20,336 bases of DNA from Chloroflexota bacterium. GTDB taxonomy: Bacteria > Chloroflexota > Anaerolineae > Promineifilales > Promineifilaceae. Shown here piece after piece: positions 14,270 to 20,336 of the stretch. The stretch lies in NCBI GenBank assembly GCA_024223125.1, contig JAAEOP010000135.1, forward strand, positions 1-20,336, given 5' to 3'. The position numbers and the translations under genes are program-made. A model generated the notes under the pieces. The model saw only the letters and a program-made list of their open reading frames with translations. It did no database searches and was not told where the DNA came from. The stretch's first letter is position 1. Each line of letters starts with the position of its first letter.

Positions 14270-15787
14270 ATGAAGAAACTTATTACCTCCAAACAGCAAG
14301 ACCCAATAATTGATTTGTACCAGCAGCAAATGAAAGAAGCAGCAGAAAAGCCCTGGCTAGCCAGCCTGATGCTGCAACGAGCCAAGCGGCTGTTTGAACG
14401 ATTTGCCATGTACTATAAGCAGTTGGCAAATTTATCCCGCCAAACACAACACAGATTGCAAAAGAAGCTATCCTTGTCACTAGCAGGGGTGGCCTTGCTC
14501 TTGGCGCTGAGTCATGCGCCGCGTGTCCATGCCAGTACGATTTCTGTCGATGGCGTTACGTGTACCTTAAATGAGGCTATCCAGTCAGCCAATACTGATA
14601 CGGCCGTGGGAGGCTGTACCGCTGGCAGTGGCTCAGACATTCTTGATTTGCAAAATAGCATTGTATTATCAGTAGACACAACGCAAGTTTACAGCATTAT
14701 AACGATAGAAGGCAATGGATACACGATAGATGGAAATGATAATCATATTTTCCCAATAACTTCAGGTGGACAGTTAACTATCAATGAGGCTACATTGACG
14801 GGCAGTTCTAAAAGTCGAGGTGGTGCAATCCATAATGACCGCAGCATGGTGACGCTGAACTACAGCACGGTTAGCGGTAATTCAGCCGTGCTCGCCGGTG
14901 GTGGCATCTATAGTTATGATGGCACCGTGACGCTGAACCACAGCACTATCAATGGTAATTTGGTTAGTCATTCCAGCGTGGGAGATGGTGGTGGTATCAG
15001 CATATATGAGGGTACGCTAATGCTGAACAACAGCACAGTCAGCGGTAATTCGGCCAATGACGAAGGTGGTGGTATCTACATACGCAACGGTGCGCTGACG
15101 CTGAACAACAGCACAGTCAGTGGGAATACAGCCTATAACGGTGGCGGTATTTATAGTTATTCTGTGTATGCAAACCCCGTAACGCTAAACAACAGCACAG
15201 TCAGCGGAAATTATGCCTCAAATGACGGTGGCGGAATTTATGCCTACTACGGCATGATAACATTAAACCGCAGTGTGATCTCTGGTAACAATGCTGCTAA
15301 TAATGGGGACGAGATATATGACAAGTCTGGGCACCTAACTGGAAATAACTACAACGTGATTGGGTATGATGGTTTAGCCCGTACCTATGGCTTTACGCCT
15401 ACGACCGCTCCCTATGGGACAGATGTCATTCCGGCAGGGCCTCTTAACACTGTTTTGGAGGGCCTGGCCGACAATGACGGCCCTACGTTGACCCATGCGT
15501 TAGCGGACGTCAGTCCAGCTATTGACCTCATCCTCACTTCCAATAACGCCTGTGACCCTGGAGTGTCAACCGATCAACGGGGCGCCGTTCGTGCCGATGG
15601 TGTTAATCGGGGTGGCTCAGACTGCGATGCCGGAGCCTTTGAATATGCTTCTGATCAGACACCAACGGCCGTTACCCTTGAATCCCTCTCGGCCAGCACT
15701 ACCACTCCAACTGGTGTTGCTGTGCTTACGGGTCTGTTGGCCAGCTTAGGTGTAGGAGGGCTGCTTCGGCGCAGGCGGGCGCAGTGA
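14270..15787 (+). CDS. Secreted CSLREA/beta-helix repeat protein with C-terminal anchor
   Basis: 505 residues from ATG 14270; GTG 14261 adds three but lies in the target duplication of the upstream element. A 60-odd residue hydrophilic, helical N-terminus precedes a signal-like core LSLSLAGVALLLALS with likely cleavage after VHA. Then comes a CSLREA-like domain, CTLNEAIQSANTDTAVGGC. At about residues 160-345 run some seven rungs of the pattern LN(N/H/R)STVSGN...GGGIY, a right-handed parallel beta-helix. The C-terminus has TTTPTGVAVLTGLLASLG, continues as a hydrophobic helix, and ends RRRRAQ, a tripartite tail like those of sortase or exosortase substrates or of a simple membrane anchor. No Tat motif, so export is probably Sec-dependent. 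Role likely surface adhesion or structure; the ligand is unknown. Confidence 0.85.
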   Translation: MKKLITSKQQDPIIDLYQQQMKEAAEKPWLASLMLQRAKRLFERFAMYYKQLANLSRQTQHRLQKKLSLSLAGVALLLALSHAPRVHASTISVDGVTCTLNEAIQSANTDTAVGGCTAGSGSDILDLQNSIVLSVDTTQVYSIITIEGNGYTIDGNDNHIFPITSGGQLTINEATLTGSSKSRGGAIHNDRSMVTLNYSTVSGNSAVLAGGGIYSYDGTVTLNHSTINGNLVSHSSVGDGGGISIYEGTLMLNNSTVSGNSANDEGGGIYIRNGALTLNNSTVSGNTAYNGGGIYSYSVYANPVTLNNSTVSGNYASNDGGGIYAYYGMITLNRSVISGNNAANNGDEIYDKSGHLTGNNYNVIGYDGLARTYGFTPTTAPYGTDVIPAGPLNTVLEGLADNDGPTLTHALADVSPAIDLILTSNNACDPGVSTDQRGAVRADGVNRGGSDCDAGAFEYASDQTPTAVTLESLSASTTTPTGVAVLTGLLASLGVGGLLRRRRAQ

Positions 15788-15814
15788 CCGGCTAAAAACG
15801 GCCGGCTGTTTTTA
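15788..15814 (+). terminator. Probable terminator of the beta-helix gene
   Basis: CCGGC (15788-15792) and GCCGG (15801-15805) pair around an 8-base loop, then CTGTTTTTA. It begins right after the TGA stop. The stem is short, so moderate confidence. Confidence 0.55.
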
Positions 15815-16133
15815 TAAATAGATCGCAATTGGAGTTTGAAGAAAAAACTATGCGTCATTTACGACTGTTAAATATCATATTGATCATTACTACAGTACGT
15901 TCGCTGAAATTTTGCGAATAAAATCAAATTTGGTATACCCACCCATTAACGATAGCCGGTCAAGGGATGCTGGCTGTGGAGCGCGGATTTGAGGTTTAGT
16001 GGGCTGATTGCGATTCATAAATTAGATCGGTAATCAATCGGGTCGCTGAATCGCTTAATGAACCTGAGATACCGTTTAGACGTTTACCGATTTAATTTCT
16101 TCAGGTTCATAAGCCTACACTACGAACAAATCC
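15815..16133. other. Gene-free intergenic region
   Basis: I find no supported gene in these 319 bases between two convergent genes. One clear dyad is present: ATGAACCTGA (16058-16067) and its exact complement TCAGGTTCAT (16101-16110) around a 33-base spacer. It could be a weak terminator for the minus-strand rhomboid gene or an old repeat remnant. The rest shows no recognisable signal. Confidence 0.5.
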
Positions 16134-16787
16134 TTAAGAGTCGTAGCTTTCATGGACAACAATGTCATCGTCCCAGGAAGAGGGTGTTTCTGGTGTTTGG
16201 GTCTGAGCCTGCGTCCCCAAAATGTAAGCGGCAAAGACACCGCCAACCAGCCCAAAGAGATGGGTTTGCCAGGAGATGCCATCAGCGCGGGGTAAGATGC
16301 CCCAAATCAACCCCCCGTAGAAGAAAAAAACAAGGATGGACACGACAATGGATTGGCAGCTTCTTTCAAAGTAGGCCATTGTCAGCAACATACCGAAGTA
16401 ACCAAAGATGAGGCCGCTGGCGCCAATGTGAACGGAAGCGGTTGGCCCAATGATCCAGGTTCCCAAGCCGCTGATGAGCATGATCACGGCCGTTGCCATG
16501 AAAAACTCCTTCAATCCCCGAGAGACAATAATCAGCCCGCCCAAAATGAGAACGGGCAGTGTGTTAGCCATCAAGTGCCCAAAGCCGCCATGCAAAAAGG
16601 GAGCGGTTACAATGCCCCATAAGCCGTTGAGTGTACGCGGCCGTATGCCATACGCATCTAGCGACCCACTAAAGATGATCCAATCGGCAATTTCAATCAG
16701 CCAGATGACAACGATAAAACCGCCCAACACCATAAGCGGTAATTTGATTTGCTGCCAGATGGTATCTACCTGTGAATTTGATTGCAT
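16134..16787 (-). CDS. Rhomboid family intramembrane serine protease
   Basis: 217 residues, about six membrane helices. Rhomboids cleave membrane helices within the bilayer. The catalytic serine is S124 in HIGASGLIFGY, and the catalytic histidine is H176 in WQTHLFGLVGG. The oxyanion/loop motif HGGFGHLMANT (H71, N75) is present. The acidic tail (SSWDDDIVVHESYDS) is cytosolic or disordered. AAGGAG lies about 8 bases before ATG 16787. It is 119 bases downstream of the CAP-LysM gene on the same strand. A single-pass membrane tail such as those of the CAP-LysM or beta-helix proteins would be a reasonable substrate, but this is inference. Confidence 0.9.
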   Translation of the reverse strand: MQSNSQVDTIWQQIKLPLMVLGGFIVVIWLIEIADWIIFSGSLDAYGIRPRTLNGLWGIVTAPFLHGGFGHLMANTLPVLILGGLIIVSRGLKEFFMATAVIMLISGLGTWIIGPTASVHIGASGLIFGYFGMLLTMAYFERSCQSIVVSILVFFFYGGLIWGILPRADGISWQTHLFGLVGGVFAAYILGTQAQTQTPETPSSWDDDIVVHESYDS

Positions 16788-16814
16788 TGTGCTGTCTCCT
16801 TAGATAAAGCGGTT

Positions 16815-16858
16815 GGTTGATGGTGGTTAGTGGATAGTACAAGCCATCAACCACTAAC
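16815..16858. repeat. Nested inverted repeats upstream of the rhomboid gene
   Basis: GGTTGATGG (16815-16823) is the exact complement of CCATCAACC (16844-16852). GGTTAGTGG (16825-16833) pairs at 8 of 9 positions with the overlapping CCACTAACT. Two competing stems share the right arm. It lies in the gap after the CAP-LysM gene and may act as a terminator or attenuator. Confidence 0.6.
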
Positions 16859-16906
16859 TACTTTGTATATCCCGCCATACGAAAAATGGGACACGGCCGT
16901 TGCAGT

Positions 16907-18256
16907 CTACAACTTTTCGCGGCGCAAAGCGACTAGAAATGCCCCGCCCAACGCCAATAATCCCACTACAAACAGTAGTGAGCCAAAAACGAATGGTTGG
17001 AGAGATCTGAATTGTTGAACTGTGTTTGGGCGCGGGGTGGGCACGGCCGTACCCGGCAAGACATTGGCTGCAATACTTTCAGCTGTTGGGTTTTGGGGCG
17101 GCAGCAGGGGCGTGGGGGGTATATTGGCGTTATTGGTGGGTGTGGTCACGGCCGTCGCTGTAGCTGTAGATGTAGGCAGCGGGGTGGGCGTGGGTGTGTT
17201 AGGCGGCCGTATCAACAGCACATCTCTCACTAGAATCAGTGAATTTTCATCCATATTATTAAACGCCAGCAGCTCATCCAAAGAGAGATTGTAAGTCAGA
17301 GCAATTTCCCACAACGTTTGCCCGCTTTGCACAAGGTGGGTGGTGATGGGTGTAGGTGTAGGCGGCGGCGCTTCGCCAGGGGCAAGACGTACTTTAATTT
17401 CCTGCCCTGGCTGCAAAAAAGAATTCTCCGTCAGATTATTAAACCACATCACATCCCCAATTTTCACATCATAAGTAACGGCAATGCTCCACAGCGATTC
17501 ACCTTCGCGCACAAAATGGGTTGTGGGAGGGGTAGGCGTAGGCGGCGGCGGAACCCCTTCTGGCAGACGGATAATGATTTCATCCCCCGGTTGTACAAAG
17601 GAATCAGCCAGTAGCCCGTTAAACAACAGCAAATCAGACAAGGGCACATCATAATGGGCAGCCAATGACCAGAGCGCCTGCCCATCTTGCACCACATGCA
17701 CGAGTGAGCCATCTTCGCCCGGTTTCGCCAGGGTGATGGGGATAATGAATAAGGGTTCTGGGTTTGTGGTGACGATGGGCGGCTGAATGGGTGCATTGGA
17801 TGGCTGACCGACGACTAATACAAAGTAGTTAATCTCGCCATCAGTTGCAAAAGCAGTGCCTGCTTCGGTGTACTGGGTGGTGATGAGGGTGTTGTAATGC
17901 ACCGGGCTGTTGACCCACCAGGTTAACCCTTTGGGGGCGGTTAAGCCGGTTCCGCCGACGATGTTTTCGTTGACACGGCCGTTGTACCCGGCCGCATTGG
18001 CCCGGCTTTGCGGCGTAGATCCATTGAATCCTACATGGCTGCTAAAAACTTGATATTGGACCATGTAGTTGGCCTGATTTTGCGCCGCTGAAGCTAGCGC
18101 GCTGTTATAACTGAGCGGGGGCAGGCCGTTGTTAATACGGAATTGGTTAACTTGCTGCATTATTTCAGAGGCAGATTGCGCTTCTGTTACGGGTGGTTTG
18201 GCTCCCACGAATAACAGCAAGCAAACGGCCGTTGCTATCATCATTCGTTTCATCAT
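16907..18256 (-). CDS. Secreted CAP (SCP) domain protein with three LysM domains and a C-terminal membrane anchor
   Basis: 449 residues. Signal peptide 1-26 (hydrophobic ATAVCLLLFVGA, cut near TEA-Q). CAP domain at about 28-150 with SSHVGF (H74), NENIVGG (E97) and the closing YTEAGTAFA strand. Three LysM peptidoglycan-binding domains at about 186-231, 246-291 and 306-351, each of the form V..G..LW.IA..Y.V....L..FN......I.PG..I.IR. PTPTP linkers separate them. A Pro/Thr-rich stalk (350-415) leads to a membrane helix (about 421-442) and RREKL. The protein would sit anchored in the membrane and bind the wall glycan. Start chosen at the first Met of MMKRMM; the second and fifth are also possible and no strong ribosome site decides. 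The LysM copies differ enough at DNA level to be old duplications. Confidence 0.92.
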   Translation of the reverse strand: MMKRMMIATAVCLLLFVGAKPPVTEAQSASEIMQQVNQFRINNGLPPLSYNSALASAAQNQANYMVQYQVFSSHVGFNGSTPQSRANAAGYNGRVNENIVGGTGLTAPKGLTWWVNSPVHYNTLITTQYTEAGTAFATDGEINYFVLVVGQPSNAPIQPPIVTTNPEPLFIIPITLAKPGEDGSLVHVVQDGQALWSLAAHYDVPLSDLLLFNGLLADSFVQPGDEIIIRLPEGVPPPPTPTPPTTHFVREGESLWSIAVTYDVKIGDVMWFNNLTENSFLQPGQEIKVRLAPGEAPPPTPTPITTHLVQSGQTLWEIALTYNLSLDELLAFNNMDENSLILVRDVLLIRPPNTPTPTPLPTSTATATAVTTPTNNANIPPTPLLPPQNPTAESIAANVLPGTAVPTPRPNTVQQFRSLQPFVFGSLLFVVGLLALGGAFLVALRREKL

Positions 18257-18719
18257 AGGCAGGAACTATAACCAAAACGGCCGTGCCCACCAAACAAGGT
18301 TATGACTTTTTCATAATCGTTCCTCTAACTTGCCACAGAGAAAACCCTAAAGACCCGAAAAATCTGTAAACATTCAGGCGCCCGGCACTTCATTACCAAG
18401 TTTACTGGAGTAGCACACTCGTTTATAAGTGCCGGGCACCTTGGGGGAGTGAATGGTTACAAAAATCTCTGTGTTCTCTATGCGCTCTGTAGCTATCTGA
18501 TGAGAATGATCAGTTTGACCATGACAACAACTTCAAATTTTGGCTAATTGCCGTTACAATAAGGGTCGTAGGAGTGCTAGAAAGTTAATCTTGGTTGTGT
18601 CCTTGTTTCCAGGTAAGCGTTTCATCATCCTGCTTACGCCGTCCCCATTGTTTAACCTGCATCAATTTATTGTTTATGTGCCTAGTAACAAGCCCCACGA
18701 CCCAGCAGAGGCAGTGTAG
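18257..18719. other. Intergenic region with MITE copy 3
   Basis: Divergent gap between the CAP-LysM gene and the WD40-GTPase gene. It holds one ACGGCCGT (18277-18284), MITE copy 3, and remnants of a CACAGAGAA / TCTCTGTGTTCTCT dyad that the MITE interrupts. A TACAAT at about 18556 may be a -10 box for the plus-strand gene, without a good -35. A small stem GTAAGC/GCTTAC lies near 18613-18637. No gene is supported. Confidence 0.5.
18366..18460 (+). mobile_element. MITE copy 3, 95 bp, IS66-like ends
   Basis: Begins GTAAACATTCAGG (one change from the other copies) and ends GTGAATGGTTAC. Internal arms GCGCCCGGCACTT / AAGTGCCGGGCACC are inverted. It is flanked by a perfect 8-bp direct repeat AAAAATCT (18358-18365 and 18461-18468). 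Same orientation as the 11268 copy and nearly identical in sequence, which implies fairly recent spread. Confidence 0.92.
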
Positions 18720-20336
18720 ATGTTAAACGAACAAGTTAATCAGGTTAATGATCAGCAAGTTAATGGTCAGATTCTTTCCATTCCCATTCCCGAAGAAATG
18801 ATTCCTGATGGTTTCAATTTGCGCCATAAGCTGCGCGGCCATCACAATATTATTTATGAACTAGCCTGGTCGCCCAACGGCCGTACCCTGGCTTCCGCTT
18901 CGGCCGACCGCACCACCCGACTCTGGTCTTTGCAAACAGACCGGCTGCGGCAAGACCCCATCGGCCATGCTGATTATGTGTTTTGTTTAGCCTGGTCGCC
19001 CGACGGCCGTCTCCTGGCCACCGGTTCCAATGATGAAACCATCCGCCTGACAGACCCAGATAGTGGCAAACCAGTGCGCGTTTTGATGGGACACACCGGC
19101 CCCATTTATAGTTTGGCCTGGTCGCCCGACGGCCGTTACCTAGCTTCCGGTTCTTTTGACCACACTGTTCGCATTTGGGATAGTGAACATAATTGGGAGC
19201 CGACAGCGCTGTCCGGGCATTACGACTGGATTATGAGCGTGGCCTGGTCGCCCGATGGGCATATTGTGGCCGCTGCCTCCCGTGACAAAACCATCTCCTT
19301 TTGGGATGTGCGTCACAACAAGCTATTCCGCAAACTCACTGGCCATCATGACATCATCAATTCAGTCGCCTGGTCGCCCGACGGCCGTTATCTGGCTTCC
19401 GCCTCCGATGACCAGACCATCCGCATTTGGAACGTGCGTACCGGAAGGATGCAAAATGTCTTGGAAGGGCATACTGATCTGGTTCTATCTGTCCGCTTTT
19501 CCCCCGATGGTAACTTTCTGGCCTCCAAATCCCGTGATGATAGTGTAGGCTTGTGGCGCTGCGATACCTGGGAACTGGTAGCCAGCTTGCCAGAGCCGAT
19601 GAAATCTGATTTTAATGCCGGACTGGCCTTTCATCCCGACATGCCTCTGTTGGCAACATTGGGCAAAGGGGACCGCAACATCCGCATCTGGCATCTGGAT
19701 GACCTTGCTTTGTTGGGGGCCGATTTTACGACGGAAACGTGGCATTATCGCAACGCCAAAGTGGTGCTGGTAGGTGATTCGGGAGTTGGTAAATCGGGAT
19801 TGGGGTTGGTGCTGTCGGGACGGCCGTGGGTGAAAACAGGCTCTACACATGGCTGTAAAGTGTGGACGTTTGCCAATGAAGATGTGACACTGCCAGACGG
19901 CCGTCAGGAAACTCGTGAAACCTTACTGTGGGATTTAGCCGGACAGCCCGGTTACCGTTTGACCAACCAGCTCCATCTCAACGAAGTGGCCGTAGCTCTG
20001 GTCGTTTTTGACACCAGCAATGATCTGGAGCCGTTGGCTGGTGTGCGCCATTGGGATCGAGCCTTGCGGCAGGCGGCCCGCCGTCAGGGAGATACCGCTC
20101 TACCGATGACCAAATATCTGGTGGCGGCCCGTTCCGATTTGGGGGGTGTTTCTGTATGGCACAGTCGCTTACGCAGCATTGTGCGCGAGATGGGCTTTGA
20201 CGGTTACTTTGAAACCAGCGCCAAAGAAGGATGGCAGATTAAAGAACTTTTGGCTGCGATTCACAAGGATATTGATTGGGAGTCATTGCCGCATGTCAGT
20301 TCCAACGAGCTATTTCAGACCATCAAACAATTCTTA
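18720..20336 (+). CDS. WD40 propeller fused to a Ras/Roc-like small GTPase (3' end outside window)
   Basis: 539 codons are visible, open to the window edge. ATG 18720 is preceded by AGAGG at 8 bases. Residues 1-35 are polar, with QVN repeats. Residues 36-330 make seven WD40 units (GH...V.S.AWSPDGR.LASGS.D.TIR.W), enough for one closed seven-bladed propeller. Residues 346-520 form a GTPase: P-loop GDSGVGKS (352-359), DLAGQ (405-409), SAKEG (500-504). The base-recognition motif is ARSD (470-473) instead of NKxD, as I recall for related bacterial WD40-linked GTPases. The end (SSNELFQTIKQFL) begins a further helical region. Probably a cytosolic signalling or switch protein whose effector is downstream. 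Stress, development or defence roles are possible but unproven. Confidence 0.9.
   Translation, partial: MLNEQVNQVNDQQVNGQILSIPIPEEMIPDGFNLRHKLRGHHNIIYELAWSPNGRTLASASADRTTRLWSLQTDRLRQDPIGHADYVFCLAWSPDGRLLATGSNDETIRLTDPDSGKPVRVLMGHTGPIYSLAWSPDGRYLASGSFDHTVRIWDSEHNWEPTALSGHYDWIMSVAWSPDGHIVAAASRDKTISFWDVRHNKLFRKLTGHHDIINSVAWSPDGRYLASASDDQTIRIWNVRTGRMQNVLEGHTDLVLSVRFSPDGNFLASKSRDDSVGLWRCDTWELVASLPEPMKSDFNAGLAFHPDMPLLATLGKGDRNIRIWHLDDLALLGADFTTETWHYRNAKVVLVGDSGVGKSGLGLVLSGRPWVKTGSTHGCKVWTFANEDVTLPDGRQETRETLLWDLAGQPGYRLTNQLHLNEVAVALVVFDTSNDLEPLAGVRHWDRALRQAARRQGDTALPMTKYLVAARSDLGGVSVWHSRLRSIVREMGFDGYFETSAKEGWQIKELLAAIHKDIDWESLPHVSSNELFQTIKQFL

Noticed and set aside
14270..14545. Tat signal peptide on the beta-helix protein, given the adjacent tat genes
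   Set aside because: No twin arginine precedes the hydrophobic core; the n-region reads HRLQKKLSLSLAG.
16997..17614. Plus-strand Gly/Val/Arg-rich frames opposite the CAP-LysM gene
   Set aside because: They are shadows of the PTPTP-rich stalk and linkers read on the other strand.
5084..18460. The three similar 95-bp units as a CRISPR array or long tandem repeat
   Set aside because: They are 6-7 kb apart, in both orientations, each with its own target duplication, and no cas gene is present.

Overview
The window looks like a chromosomal segment of a Chloroflexota bacterium, probably Anaerolineae-like. This is inferred from gene content: CSLREA-type beta-helix surface proteins, a C-terminal remnant ending in LFLPIIQKP, an F420-type luciferase-like oxidoreductase, Pro/Thr-rich CAP-LysM proteins, and a WD40-small GTPase fusion. 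GC content is near one half by eye. No rRNA, tRNA or CRISPR array is visible. A striking background signature is the 8-bp palindrome ACGGCCGT. I count about 32 perfect copies, in genes on both strands and between genes, where about 0.3 would be expected by chance.

Layout. (1) 1-640: the 3' end of an unknown gene, the frameshifted remnant of a surface protein, and a strong terminator. (2) 642-3999: a decaying AvaI/BsoBI-like type II restriction-modification pair. The methyltransferase has an in-frame amber codon. The endonuclease has lost about 70 internal residues and is fused in frame to a PfkB-family kinase. (3) 3899-4918, minus strand: a DUF4342 protein and a small membrane protein. (4) 5202-11091, minus strand: a compact five-gene cluster, in transcription order AMP-forming acyl ligase, acyl carrier protein, AsnB-type amidotransferase, NadE-like amide ligase and membrane acyltransferase. 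Overlapping or nearly touching genes suggest one operon. It reads as a pathway that activates an acid, loads it on a carrier, amidates it, and modifies a cell-surface or secreted product. (5) 11503-12363, minus strand: an LLM-class oxidoreductase. (6) 12524-14138, plus strand: tatA-tatB-tatC with an extended -10 promoter. (7) 14270-15787: a secreted beta-helix protein with a C-terminal membrane-anchor or sorting-like tail. (8) 16134-18256, minus strand: a rhomboid protease and a CAP + three LysM wall-associated protein. (9) 18720 to the end: a seven-bladed WD40 propeller fused to a Ras/Roc-like GTPase, open at the window edge.

Mobile DNA. Three near-identical 94-95 bp palindromic elements (5084, 11268, 18366) have GTAACCATTCA-type inverted ends and 8-bp target duplications. 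They are non-autonomous MITEs whose ends and duplication length fit the IS66 family. A second, unrelated MITE-like element of about 100 bp lies between tatC and the beta-helix gene, flanked by an 8-bp direct repeat.

Most worth follow-up: the five-gene ligase/ACP/amidotransferase cluster, the WD40-GTPase with its missing 3' neighbourhood, the ACGGCCGT signature, the MITE family, and the restriction-modification locus caught in decay.
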